Source: Rikenellaceae bacterium (GTDB lineage: Bacteria > Bacteroidota > Bacteroidia > Bacteroidales > Rikenellaceae). Taken from it: a stretch of DNA of 64,000 nt. The translations under genes and the position numbers were made by a program. This document shows positions 35,600-45,237 of the stretch, piece after piece. Under the pieces are notes generated by a model, which worked only from the letters and a program-made list of their open reading frames with translations, did no database searches and was not told where the DNA came from. Location of the stretch: positions 236,324 through 300,323 of the forward strand of contig CABIXK010000001.1 in assembly GCA_902362705.1 (NCBI GenBank), in the 5' to 3' direction. Positions within the stretch are counted from its first letter, which is position 1; the number at the start of each line of letters is the position of its first letter.

Positions 35600-36355
35600 T
35601 CACAGCCCGCCCTCGAGCCACTTCAGGAAGTCGTCCACGCGCGAGCGACTCACCACCATGTCGAAGTCGGGGCGCGGCCGCGCCGAGATGCGCAGGCGCG
35701 TGCCCTGGTGCTTGACGACGCTGGCGATGGCGGGCAGGGCCACGATGCAGCTGCGCGAGATGCGGAAGAAGCGCCGTGTGTCGAGCTCCTCGGAGAGCAT
35801 CTCCAGCGTGAGGTCCATGACGTAGCGGTTGCCGTCGGAGGTGACCAGATAGGTGTTCTTCTCCTCGGCGTAGAAGTAGGCGATGTTCTCGACGCTGACC
35901 GGGACGATGCGGTCGTTGAAGCGCACGATGTAGCGCTCCCGGCCCCCTTCCCGCTGCATGTCGAGCGCGGCGAGCAGCCGCGAGGCGTCCACGCCCCCGG
36001 AGCGCTGCCGGCAGCGCTCCACGGCGCGCCGCAGGGCTGCCGGATCGACGGGCTTGAGCAGGTAGTCGATGCAGTTGACCTCGAAGGCCCGAACGGCGTA
36101 GTTGTCGTAGGCGGTGGTCATGATGACGCGCGCCGCGATCTCCGTCTGCCGGAAGATGTCGACGCAGGTGCCGTCGGAGAGCTCCGCGTCCATGAACACG
36201 ACATCGGCGCGGTTGGCGGGTGTGCGCAGCCACGCCACCGCATCGCGCACCGTGCCCACGCGCCCGACGATCTGCAGGTCGGAGAACTGCTCGCCGATGA
36301 GGCGCTCGAGATTCTTGCGGGCCATCAATTCGTCTTCGACGATCAATACGTTCAT
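35600..36355 (-). CDS. LytTR-family response regulator
   Basis: A 251-residue two-component regulator. The receiver domain (1-120) has D56 in 'VVFMDAELSDG' as the phosphoacceptor and K102 in 'DYLLKPVD'. The LytTR DNA-binding domain (~145-248) carries 'IVPVSVENIAYFYAEEKNTY' and 'FFRISRSCIVAL'. LytTR proteins bind paired 9-bp direct repeats. The gene begins 1 base after the stop of the histidine kinase and is divergent from the starch locus. Between them lie two exact LytTR-type repeats (37826-37856), so this is the likely regulator of the starch genes. No SusR-type sensor is present in the window. Confidence 0.93.
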   Translation of the reverse strand: MNVLIVEDELMARKNLERLIGEQFSDLQIVGRVGTVRDAVAWLRTPANRADVVFMDAELSDGTCVDIFRQTEIAARVIMTTAYDNYAVRAFEVNCIDYLLKPVDPAALRRAVERCRQRSGGVDASRLLAALDMQREGGRERYIVRFNDRIVPVSVENIAYFYAEEKNTYLVTSDGNRYVMDLTLEMLSEELDTRRFFRISRSCIVALPAIASVVKHQGTRLRISARPRPDFDMVVSRSRVDDFLKWLEGGL

Positions 36356-36356
36356 A

Positions 36357-37730
36357 TCACAAAAGCGGTAAGGTTACACAATAGTTCTCCGCCGTGCGGC
36401 GGATCTCGATGGAGACTCCGGCCAGATCGAGGTACTGGCGGCGGATGTATTCGAGCCCCACGTGGGTCGAGGGGGCCGCCGAGAGGCGCGGGCGCAGGTT
36501 GTTGCTCACGCTCACGCGGTCGGCCGAGGCCTCGATGCGGATCGTGAGCGGCTCGGCCGCGTCGACCGCGTTGTGCTTGATGGCGTTCTCCACGAGCAGC
36601 TGCATCGAGCAGGGGACGACGTTGCGCTTGCGCGCCTCGGGGGCGACGAGCCACTCCACGCGGAAGCCGTCGACGAAGCGCACCTGCAGCAGCTCGACGT
36701 ACTTCTCGACGAAGGCCAGCTCGCGCTCCATCGGCACGAGGGGCTCCTGCTCGTTCTGGAGCATGTAGCGGTAGATGCCCGCCAGCTTGTGGATGAAGTC
36801 GCTGGCCTGGGCCGTCCGCTCCTCGCACACCAGACAGTCGAGGATGTTGAGCGAGTTGATGAGGAAATGGGGGTTGACCTGCTGCTTGAGTTTCATGTAG
36901 AGGAACTGCGCCTGGTGGGTGCGCCCCCGCTCGGCCCGCAGCCCGGCGCGCGCCGTGAGGGCATAGTCGACGATGAAGACCGCCGAGTAGAGCGTCGCCT
37001 CGCTGACGAGCGCCACGAGCAGCAGCGGCGCGAACTCCTGCGTCGCGACGGGGCTCCCGCCGACATGGCGCTGCAACCCCACGGCCAAGGCGCCGACGAG
37101 CGACGACGAGAGCAGGAAGAGCAGCAGGCGGAGCGTCTTGAGCGCCACGCTCCGGTCGTCGCGCCGCATGCTGCGCACGTAGATGACATCGGCGCAGAGC
37201 AGGATGATGAGCGCCGGCGAGCTCGACCACAGGGCGTCGCGCATGGCGTAGATGCGCTCGAGCGAGCAGAAGGGGCCGCGCAGCAACTCCACGTAGGCCA
37301 GGCGGAGCGAGAAGATGGCCCCCACGGCCAGCAGCAGCAGCCCCACGCGGGGCGTGCGCACGCGCAGCGGCGCTCCGGCGCTCTCGCCCGGGCGGAAGAG
37401 CTTGACCAGCCCCACGACACCCCAGCCCAGCGCCTCGGTGGTCAGAAACGAGGAGCAGGCGTGGGCCAGCGGCTGCGAGGCCATGGCCCGCCCGAGCAGG
37501 GCCGCGGCGCCCGTCCCCAGCAGGTAGCCGAAGACGTTGACCACGATGATGCAGGCCGCCGTGAACTCGACGTTCAGCCCCCGGCGCAGGCAGAGGAGCA
37601 CGATCATGAGGATCGAGAGCAGCGTCAGCGCCAGCTCGTCGTCGACCCCGCCGACGCGGCACAGAACGGCCACGGCCGCGTGGAGCACGGCGAACAGATG
37701 GATGATTTCGAAGGATCGGAGCGATCGCAT
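36357..37730 (-). CDS. LytS/YehU-type sensor histidine kinase
   Basis: A 457-residue membrane kinase. Residues ~1-260 hold about eight hydrophobic helices with no recognisable ligand-binding domain outside the membrane. The His_kinase dimer helix has H288 in 'QQVNPHFLINSLNIL'; the ATPase domain has the N-box 'LLVENAIKHNAV' (~360) and a G-box 'HVGLEYIRRQY'. It probably senses a signal through the membrane helices and phosphorylates the LytTR regulator encoded 1 base downstream. Its minus-strand promoter (37766-37795) faces the starch operon promoter. The signal is unknown; maltodextrin is an obvious guess from context only. Confidence 0.92.
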   Translation of the reverse strand: MRSLRSFEIIHLFAVLHAAVAVLCRVGGVDDELALTLLSILMIVLLCLRRGLNVEFTAACIIVVNVFGYLLGTGAAALLGRAMASQPLAHACSSFLTTEALGWGVVGLVKLFRPGESAGAPLRVRTPRVGLLLLAVGAIFSLRLAYVELLRGPFCSLERIYAMRDALWSSSPALIILLCADVIYVRSMRRDDRSVALKTLRLLLFLLSSSLVGALAVGLQRHVGGSPVATQEFAPLLLVALVSEATLYSAVFIVDYALTARAGLRAERGRTHQAQFLYMKLKQQVNPHFLINSLNILDCLVCEERTAQASDFIHKLAGIYRYMLQNEQEPLVPMERELAFVEKYVELLQVRFVDGFRVEWLVAPEARKRNVVPCSMQLLVENAIKHNAVDAAEPLTIRIEASADRVSVSNNLRPRLSAAPSTHVGLEYIRRQYLDLAGVSIEIRRTAENYCVTLPLL

Positions 37731-37765
37731 GGGGCCGAAAGGTTTTATCCGGGGGTTTCAGTTTA

Positions 37766-37795
37766 TAAAGGTAGTGTTTTTTTCGGAAACGTCAA
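37766..37795 (-). promoter_or_regulatory. Promoter of the LytS/LytTR pair
   Basis: On the minus strand TACCTTTA (37766-37773) with TTG (37793-37795) 19 bases upstream. The LytTR-type repeats start about 30 bases further upstream, so autoregulation is possible. Confidence 0.6.
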
Positions 37796-37825
37796 CCTCA
37801 GGCAGCGGCTCGTCGGAAAAAAACG

Positions 37826-37856
37826 ACCGTTCATCCGCAAGAAAACGACCGTTCGT
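37826..37856 (+). promoter_or_regulatory. LytTR-type operator: two direct 9-bp repeats, 22-bp period
   Basis: ACCGTTCAT (37826-37834) and ACCGTTCGT (37848-37856) are direct repeats with a 13-bp spacer. Both match the published LytTR consensus [TA][AC][CA]GTTN[AG][TG] at every position. The similarity extends to AAACGACCGTTC(A/G)TC in both copies (37821-37835 and 37843-37857). The second copy ends 8 bases before the -33 TTTG of the MFS/Sus promoter. The position fits activation of the starch operon by the LytTR regulator encoded at 35600-36355. Confidence 0.75.
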
Positions 37857-37864
37857 CGCCGCGC

Positions 37865-37896
37865 TTTGGCCGATTGAAACATTTTATTAAAATTTG
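37865..37896 (+). promoter_or_regulatory. Promoter of the MFS-Sus operon
   Basis: TTTG (37865-37868), a 20-base spacer, and AAAATTTG (37889-37896), which resembles TAnnTTTG with one mismatch. Predicted start is about 37903, 20 bases before the MFS ATG. A weak -7 box with an operator just upstream fits activator dependence. Confidence 0.6.
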
Positions 37897-37924
37897 TATA
37901 ACCTAAAGACCACTGACCCGAATT

Positions 37925-39247
37925 ATGAAAAAACCGAAATTGTCTTTCTGGCAGATCTGGAATCTGAGCTTCGGATTCCTCGGTGTGCAGATCGGCTACT
38001 CGTTGCAGAACTCCAATACGTCGAGTATTTTCGAGTCGCTCGGAGCCGACGTGAGCCACCTGAGCTACTTCTGGCTTGCAGCGCCCGTCGCCGGCATGAT
38101 CATCCAGCCGCTCGTCGGCCTCTTCTCCGACGGCACGTGGACCCGCCTGGGGCGGCGCGTCCCCTACATTCTGGGCGGCGCCGTCGTCTCGACCGTCGCC
38201 CTGGCGCTGATGCCCAACAGCCCCACCCTGCTGACCTTCGCGCCGCTGGTCGTGGGGGCCCTCATCCTGCTCTTCATGGACCTCTCGTTCAACGTGACGA
38301 TGCAGCCCTTCCGCGCTCTGGTGGCCGACATGCTCGACGACTCGCAGAAGACGCAGGGCTACGTGGTGCAGACCTTCCTCATCAATCTGGGGGCCGTGGT
38401 CGGCGCCGTGCTGCCGCTGCTGATGACCCTCTGCGGCGTCTCGGACGAGGCGCCGGCTGGGCAGGTGCCCGACCACATCGCCTACTCCTATTATATAGGA
38501 GGCGCGATCCTTCTTCTCACGGTGCTCGTCACCGCCTGCCGCGCGCGCGAATATCCGCCCGAGGAGTTCGCCCGCTACAATGCGATCGCCGAGCCGGCGG
38601 CCGAGCGTCCGGGATTCGCGGCGCTGCTGCGCAACGTGCCGCCCGCGATGCTGCGCCTGGGCGTCACGCAGTTCTTCTCGTGGGCCGCGCTCTTCCTCAT
38701 GTGGACCTACCTGAAGCCCGCCATCACGGGCGTCGTCACCGACCATGCGACGGGCGAGCTGCTCTCGACGGGCGCCACGCAGACCTGGGTGGGGGTGCTC
38801 AACGGCATCTACCCCGTGCCGGCCTGCATCGCCGCCCTCTTTCTGGGCCGCGTGGCCGCGCGCTGGGGCAACCGTCCGGTCTATGTCGTCACGCTGCTGT
38901 GCGGCGCCGCAGGCTTCGCGGGGCTCTGGATGCTTCGCGACCAGTATGCGCTGATGGTGCCGATGATCGGCATCGGCATCGCCTGGGCCGGCATCCTGGC
39001 CATGCCCTACGCCATCCTCTCTCTCGCGGTCGAACCCCGCCACATGGGGGTATATATGGGCATCTTCAACTTCACGGTGGTCATCCCGCAGATCGTCATC
39101 GGCCTGACGGGCGGCGCCATCGTCACCCTCTGCTTCGCCGGCGACGCGCGGTCGATGCTGCTGCTGGCCGCTGTGTTCATGCTGCTGGCCGCTCTCTCGG
39201 CGGTGTGGACGGCCAAGTCGCCCGCCGCGAAGAGCGAGGCACAGTGA
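37925..39247 (+). CDS. MFS sugar transporter, SLC45/MalT-like
   Basis: A 440-residue protein with about 12 membrane helices. 'QIWNLSFGFLGVQIGYSLQN' at the start and 'GTWTRLGRRVPYILGGA' between helices 2 and 3 are typical of the SLC45/GPH-related sugar:H+ symporters that sit in Bacteroidetes maltose loci. It would bring maltose or maltodextrins from periplasm to cytoplasm, downstream of outer-membrane import by SusCD. It is the first gene after the LytTR operator and is followed by susC after 73 bases with no terminator. Substrate is inferred from context. Confidence 0.87.
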   Translation: MKKPKLSFWQIWNLSFGFLGVQIGYSLQNSNTSSIFESLGADVSHLSYFWLAAPVAGMIIQPLVGLFSDGTWTRLGRRVPYILGGAVVSTVALALMPNSPTLLTFAPLVVGALILLFMDLSFNVTMQPFRALVADMLDDSQKTQGYVVQTFLINLGAVVGAVLPLLMTLCGVSDEAPAGQVPDHIAYSYYIGGAILLLTVLVTACRAREYPPEEFARYNAIAEPAAERPGFAALLRNVPPAMLRLGVTQFFSWAALFLMWTYLKPAITGVVTDHATGELLSTGATQTWVGVLNGIYPVPACIAALFLGRVAARWGNRPVYVVTLLCGAAGFAGLWMLRDQYALMVPMIGIGIAWAGILAMPYAILSLAVEPRHMGVYMGIFNFTVVIPQIVIGLTGGAIVTLCFAGDARSMLLLAAVFMLLAALSAVWTAKSPAAKSEAQ

Positions 39248-39320
39248 GCCCCGGGCTGCAAGTGCCTCCGCACGTAAATCGATACGAACCAAATTCATTC
39301 ATAAACCAACCTCTCATTCC

Positions 39321-42300
39321 ATGAAAAAAATCTTTCTCATGTGTGTGGGTATTCTGCTGACAAGCATGTTTACCCCCCCCCCTCGCGGTAGCGCAACGCG
39401 CTGCCTATGAGGTAAGCGGTGTCGTCGTGGATCAGTCGGGGATGCCGCTGCTCGGCGTGACGGTCCTTGAGCGCGGCACGCTCAACGGCGTCTCGACGGG
39501 CATCGACGGCGACTACCGCCTCCGCGTGGCCGGTCCCGAGGCCGTGGTCGAGATCAGCTTCATCGGCTACAAGAGCGTCGCGCTGGTCGCCTCGTCGACC
39601 GAGCTGCGGCGCGTGGTCCTCGAGGAGGACGCCATCGGCATCGACGACGTGGTGGTGATCGGCTACGGCGCCGTGAAGAAGAACGACATGACCGGCTCGG
39701 TCATCGCCGTGAAGGCCGAGGAGATCAACCGCGGTGCCCTCACCTCGCCCCAGGAGCTGCTGCGCGGCAAGGTGCCGGGCGTGAACATCACCTCGGGCAA
39801 CGGCGCTCCGGGTGCCGGTGCCGAGATCCGCATCCGCGGCGGCGCCTCGCTTTCGGCCAACAACAACCCGCTGATCGTCATCGACGGCGTGCCCGTGGCC
39901 AACGACGCGGGCCCCGGCATGTCCAATGGTCTGGCGATGGTCAACCCCAACGACATCGCCACCTTCACGGTGCTCAAGGACGCTTCGGCCACGGCCATCT
40001 ACGGCTCGCGCGCCTCGAACGGCGTGATTCTCATCACCACCAAGAAGGGCATGGGCGGCAAGCCGCGCGTATCGTACAACGGCAGCGTGAGCGTCAAGCA
40101 CAACTACAAGACGATGGAGATGATGGGTGCCGACGAGTTCAAGGAGTATATCCTGACCACCTATCCCGACCTTCAGGAGAAGGCCTCGGCCATCTTCGGC
40201 ACCGCCTCGACCGACTGGCAGAAGGAGATCTACCGCGTGGGCGTGGCCACCGACCACAACGTCTCGGTCTACGGCTCGGGCCTGGAGGAGCGCCTCCCCT
40301 ACCGCGTGTCGCTGGGCTACACCTACGACGGCGGTACGGTGAAGACCTCCGACAACCAGCGCGGGACGGTCGACGTCAGCCTCTCGCCCAAGTTCTTCAA
40401 CGACCATCTTTCGGTCAACCTCAATGCCAAGGGTATCTACAACAAGGGCAACTACGCCGACGGCGGAGCCATCGCCGCGGCCGTGAACTTCGACCCGACG
40501 CAGGATCCCTACGTCCGCACGCCGGAGGGCGGGATCGACCACTCGGTCAACAACGGCTATTTCAACTGGAACACCAACCTGGCGGACATCAACCCCCTCT
40601 CGCTGCTCTACGACCGCTGGGACCGCAACGACTCCTACCGCGCGCTGGGCAACCTCCAGCTCGACTACAAGGTCCACGGGCTGGAGGAGCTGAGCTTCAA
40701 CCTCAATCTCGGTCTGGACATCACCACCACGTCGGGCAACAAGGGCAACCTGCCCGGCTCGATCGACGCCAACCGCGATACGGGCGACAGCAACGCCTAC
40801 CAGGGCCGCGGTCGCTACCAGCGCTACGACAACCTGCACCGCAACCAGCTGCTGGAGTTCTATGGCAACTACGCCAAGGAGTTCGGCATCCACTCGCTCA
40901 ACGTGATGGCGGGCTACTCCTGGTCGAAGAACTACTCGGCCACCGACACCGACTACTTCGGCCGCACGGCGGAGAGCGATAAGTTCCTGATCAACCACCT
41001 GCACAGCGCCGCACGCAGCGCGCTCGTCTCGTTCTACGGCCGCGTCAACTACTCGATCGACTCGCGCTATCTGTTCACCGCCTCGATGCGTGCCGACGGC
41101 TCGTCGCGCTTCGTGGGCTCCAACCGCTGGGGTTACTTCCCCTCGGCCGCCTTCGCATGGAACATCGCGCAGGAGAACTTCCTCAAGGAGTCGCGCACCG
41201 TATCGCAGCTCAAGCTGCGTCTGACGTGGGGCGTCACGGGCCAGCAGGAGTTCGACAACAACTACGCCGCCATCCAGTACGCCGAGATCTCCAAGGAGCC
41301 GACCAACCAATATCCGCTGGGTCCCGACGAGTTCTACTACCCGCTCAAGCCCTCGGCCTACAACGACAAGCTGAAGTGGGAGGAGACGACGACCTACAAC
41401 GCCGGTGTCGACTTCGGATTCTTCGGCGGCCGCATCAACGGTTCGGTCGACGCCTACTACCGCGACACGAAGGACCTGCTCTCCTACGTCTCGGTGCCCC
41501 TGGGCGGCAACTTCTCCAACTACATCTGGCAGAACATCGGTTCGATGGAGAACAAGGGCGTCGAGGTGGCGCTGAACCTGATCCCCGTGCAGACGCGCGA
41601 CTGGAACCTCTCGATCGGCCTGAACGGCACTTTCCAGAAGACCGAGATCAAGACGCTCCCCTCGGAGAGCATCGACATCGGCGGTGCGGGCGGCGGTACG
41701 GGCAACACCGTGCAGCGCCACATGGTCGGCTACTCGCCCTACACCTTCTACCTCTGGCAGCAGGTCTACGACGCCGACGGCAAGGCCATCGAGAACGCCC
41801 TGGTGGACCGCGACGGCGACGGCAAGATCTCCGGTGCCGACCGCTACATGACCAACAAGAGCCCCAACCCCGACTTCTTCTACGGCGTCAACCTCAAGCT
41901 GAGCTACAAGAACTGGGACTTCGGCTTCAACGGCCACGGCGCCGTGGGCAACTACATGTTCAACGACGTCATGCGCCGCTCGATCACCAACAACTACAAC
42001 GACCTGATCGGCAAGGGCTTCCTCAACAACACGCAGCCCATCGCCCGCCGCTACGGCTTCAACAAGCCCGCCACGACGGAGCAGTGTCTGTCGGACCTCT
42101 ACCTGGAGAACGCCTCCTATTTCCGCATGGATGACATCAACCTGGGCTACACCTTCCGCAAGGTCGGGGCGAGCAAGGTGGACATCCGCCTGGCGGCCGG
42201 CGTGCAGAACGTTTTCGTCATAACGGATTACAGCGGGCTCGATCCCGAGTCGTCGGTCGCCGGAGGCATCGACACGAGCGTCTATCCCCGTCCGCGCATC

Positions 42301-42330
42301 TACAGCCTGCGCGTAGGCATCAACTTCTAA
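39321..42330 (+). CDS. susC: SusC-like TonB-dependent transporter, out of frame at a C10 tract
   Basis: A ~1000-residue outer-membrane receptor that imports maltodextrins with SusD. The ATG at 39321 opens a signal peptide ('MKKIFLMCVGILLT'), but as written the frame stops at 39408 (TGA). The mature protein is read in another frame from just after a C10 tract (39373-39382). With C9 the two parts join and a normal signal peptide ends near 'LAVAQ'. Mature domains: carboxypeptidase-like repeat ('VSGVVVDQSGMPLLGVTVLE'), plug ('IDDVVVIGYGAVKKNDMTGS', 'IRGGASLSANNNPLIVIDGV') and a 22-strand barrel ending 'LRVGINF'. No other start with a signal peptide exists. Either a phase-variable gene in the OFF state or a sequencing/assembly error; the rest of the gene is intact. 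Confidence 0.9.
39373..39382. repeat. C10 homopolymer in the susC signal-peptide region
   Basis: Ten C's follow 'ATG TTT A'. One C less brings signal peptide and mature SusC into one frame; so would two more. It is the longest G/C homopolymer in the window. Confidence 0.9.
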
Positions 42331-42346
42331 TCGAACAACGAACAAT

Positions 42347-43960
42347 ATGAAAAAGAGCATAGTAATAGCAGCATTGGCAGCCCTCTCGCTCTCGTCCTGC
42401 CTCGGCGACCTGGATCAGTATCCGCTCTCCGACACGACGGTCAGCGGCAGCGACATCTACGCGGACCCGCTCTATCGCAAAGGGATGCTGTCGAAAATAT
42501 ACGGTAGTTTCACGCTGGTGGGCCTCTCGGGTTCGGGCTCGGCCGATATCTCGGTGAGCGATGCCGGCGCCTCGGAGTTCCTGCGCGCCTGGTGGTCCGT
42601 GCAGACCCTCTCGACCGACGAGGCGAAGATCGTGTGGGGCGACGGCTGGGTCAACGAGGTGAAGTACAACGCCTGGACCGACACCAAGAACGACGCCATC
42701 TACGCCACCTACACGCGCGCCATGATGATGATCTCGTCGGCCAACGACTTCCTGCGCAACACCGACGACGCGGACGCGGAGGTAGCGCGCGAGCGCGCCG
42801 AGGTGCGCTTCCTGCGCTCGTATGCCTACTGGATCCTGCTCGACTGCTTCGGCACCCCGCCCTTTGTCGACGAGACCGCGCCCGTGGGCGACTACAAGCC
42901 CATGCAGACCGATCCTGTCACCCTCTTCGGGTGGATCGAGAGCGAGCTCAAGGCCCTGACGGCCGACGACTCGGCGCTCTCCGCCGCCGGCACGCGCATC
43001 TATCCGCGCGTGGACAAGGGCGCCGCCTACGGCCTGCTGGCCCGCCTCTACCTGAACCACCGCGCCTACCTCGGGCAGGAGAACGCCGCCTACTGGGAGG
43101 GCGCCAAGCGCGCCGCCGAAGCGGTCATAGCGGCCTATCCGCTGGCCGGCAGCTATGCGAACCTGTTCCGCGGCGACAACGGCGAGAACCCCGACGCGCT
43201 GCGCGAGATCGTCTACGCCGCCTGCTACGACGCCGACAAGACGCAGTCCTACGGCGGTCCTACCTTCTTCATCGCGGCCAGCCAGGGCGACGACAAGTAC
43301 CTCGGCACGACCGAGGGGTGGAACGGTCTGGTGATCTCCCACGACTTCGTGAAGGGCTACTTCGGTGCCGAGGCCGACAAGGCCGAGACGGGCCGCGACC
43401 ACGCCTTCGCCGACCGCCGTGCGCTGGTGACGCTGCGCAACTCGTCGGACAAGGAGATGAACGCCACGGCCTTCGACCGCGGCTGGCACCTCTCGAAGTA
43501 CAACAACCACCCCTCGACGGGCGAGCTCGCGGTGCTGCCGACCTACGCCTCGATCGACTTCCCGCTGATGCGCTCGGGCGAGATGTACCTGGCCTATGCC
43601 GAGGCCGACGCCCGTCTGAAGGGCGGCGCGACGACCGATGCCGTGGCCGTGGGCTACTATAACGCGATCCGCGCACGCGCCGGCCGCAACGCAGACGAGG
43701 ACGGCTCGATCACGCTCGCCGAGATCTTCGACGAGACCACGCGCGAGCTCTGCTTCGAGGGGCAGCGCCGCACCATCCTCATCCGCTACACCGACAACCG
43801 CGGCGAGTCCTACTTCACCTCGGCCGACTTCCTGTGGCCCTACAAGGGCGGCGTGGCCACCGGCCAGGCGCTCTCGTCGCACCTCAAGCTCTTCCCCATT
43901 CCTTCGGACGACCTCCAGGCCAACGACAATCTGGAGCAGAACGACGGGTATGCCAAATAG
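42347..43960 (+). CDS. susD: SusD-like glycan-binding lipoprotein
   Basis: A 537-residue surface lipoprotein (lipobox 'LSLSSC', Cys about 18). 'EVRFLRSYAYWILLDCFGTP' and 'ERAEVRF' give the SusD/RagB TPR helices; 'GEMYLAYAEADARLKGGAT' and 'FDETTRELCFEGQRRTILIR' are the conserved C-terminal SusD motifs. It caps the SusC channel and binds maltodextrin. It starts 16 bases after the susC stop. If susC is OFF, its translation stop 3 kb upstream could reduce expression of this gene by polarity (inference). Confidence 0.95.
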   Translation: MKKSIVIAALAALSLSSCLGDLDQYPLSDTTVSGSDIYADPLYRKGMLSKIYGSFTLVGLSGSGSADISVSDAGASEFLRAWWSVQTLSTDEAKIVWGDGWVNEVKYNAWTDTKNDAIYATYTRAMMMISSANDFLRNTDDADAEVARERAEVRFLRSYAYWILLDCFGTPPFVDETAPVGDYKPMQTDPVTLFGWIESELKALTADDSALSAAGTRIYPRVDKGAAYGLLARLYLNHRAYLGQENAAYWEGAKRAAEAVIAAYPLAGSYANLFRGDNGENPDALREIVYAACYDADKTQSYGGPTFFIAASQGDDKYLGTTEGWNGLVISHDFVKGYFGAEADKAETGRDHAFADRRALVTLRNSSDKEMNATAFDRGWHLSKYNNHPSTGELAVLPTYASIDFPLMRSGEMYLAYAEADARLKGGATTDAVAVGYYNAIRARAGRNADEDGSITLAEIFDETTRELCFEGQRRTILIRYTDNRGESYFTSADFLWPYKGGVATGQALSSHLKLFPIPSDDLQANDNLEQNDGYAK

Positions 43961-43993
43961 CAGTGTCGAATCATTAAAAAAACACATCGAATC

Positions 43994-45166
43994 ATGAAAT
44001 TCATGCGATATATCTGCATCGCCGTCCTCTCGCTGCTGGCCCTCGCGTGCCAGCAGGTCGAGAAGACCGTCGCCCTGCCCGCCGACCGGGTCGTGGCGCC
44101 GGTGATGAACCCCCACGCCGACATCGTAGTCGTCGAGGAGGAGCTCTCCAACGAGGTCACCTTCACGTGGAGCGCCGCCGACTACGGCTACCCCGCCCCG
44201 GTGGCCTACGCCGTCTACTGCACCTACGGCGATGCGGTCTACCAGCTGGGCGAGGCCTACGCCACCCACTACACCACCACCAAGGAGACGCTCAACAACA
44301 CGCTCGTCGCCCAGACGGGCCTCCAGCTCCCGGCCGACGAGACCTCCCAGATCGGCATCTACGTCGTGGCCTCCATCTCGGACAACAAGGCCGAATACGA
44401 CAAGCGATCGAACGTCGTTGCGCTCAACATCACCACCATGGAGTCGACCGCGGCCTCGTGGATGCGCCGCCGGGTCTACGTGCCGGGCGCACACCAGGGC
44501 TGGAACCCCGCCACGGCTCCCGTGCTGTGGGAGACGGGCGAAAACAGCGACGTCTACGCCGGTCCCGTACTGCTGGCCACGGCTACGGACGCCGAAGACT
44601 GCGAATTCAAGTTCACCACGGCTCCCGACTGGGGCGCCGGCGCCAACCTGGGCACCGACCTCGACGCGCTGGTCAACGACGGCGGTTCGGGCAACCTCAA
44701 GACCCCGGCGGGCCTCTACTGGGTGGAGGTGACCCTCACGCCCGACCACTCGACCGGCCGCGCCACGCTCACCCCCATCGATTGCATCGGCGTGATCGGC
44801 ACGGCCATCGGCGGCTGGGGCGATGCGGACGACGTGGTGATGACGCTGGCCGGCATGCCCGAGGAAGGCGATGCCGACTACGAGGCCAAGTTCAACGCCG
44901 CCGTCAACGCCCAGATATGGGAGGGTGTGTGCGAGAACACGCTGGCCGACGAATTCAAGTTCCGCCTCAACCACGCCTGGGTCTACAGCTGGGGCCTCGA
45001 CGCCTCGGGCTCGCTCGAACACCTGAGCTCGAACAACGGCGCCAACATCGTCAGCCCCTACTCGGGCCGCGTGCGCTTCGCGATCGACTTCCACGGCGAC
45101 ATCGACGCGCTGGGCAACGACCCCTCCAACCCGTCGCCCGTATCGGCCGTCGTCGAGCAGCTCTGA
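43994..45166 (+). CDS. susE: SusE-like starch-binding surface lipoprotein
   Basis: A 390-residue lipoprotein (lipobox 'LALAC', Cys19). The N-terminal SusE/SusF Ig-like domain contains 'NEVTFTWSAADYGYPAPVAY'. Two carbohydrate-binding modules follow, the first with 'YVPGAHQGWNPATAPVLWET' whose aromatic platform is typical, the second near 'EFKFRLNHAWVYSWGLD'. SusE holds starch at the cell surface. It is 33 bases after susD. Start may also be ATG 44003. Length is close to Bacteroides SusE (387). Confidence 0.88.
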   Translation: MKFMRYICIAVLSLLALACQQVEKTVALPADRVVAPVMNPHADIVVVEEELSNEVTFTWSAADYGYPAPVAYAVYCTYGDAVYQLGEAYATHYTTTKETLNNTLVAQTGLQLPADETSQIGIYVVASISDNKAEYDKRSNVVALNITTMESTAASWMRRRVYVPGAHQGWNPATAPVLWETGENSDVYAGPVLLATATDAEDCEFKFTTAPDWGAGANLGTDLDALVNDGGSGNLKTPAGLYWVEVTLTPDHSTGRATLTPIDCIGVIGTAIGGWGDADDVVMTLAGMPEEGDADYEAKFNAAVNAQIWEGVCENTLADEFKFRLNHAWVYSWGLDASGSLEHLSSNNGANIVSPYSGRVRFAIDFHGDIDALGNDPSNPSPVSAVVEQL

Positions 45167-45237
45167 TCCGCAATCGGGGAGGGCGCACCCGCTCGGGCGC
45201 CGCGCCCTCCCCTTTCTAACCTCAAACACGCACAGAC

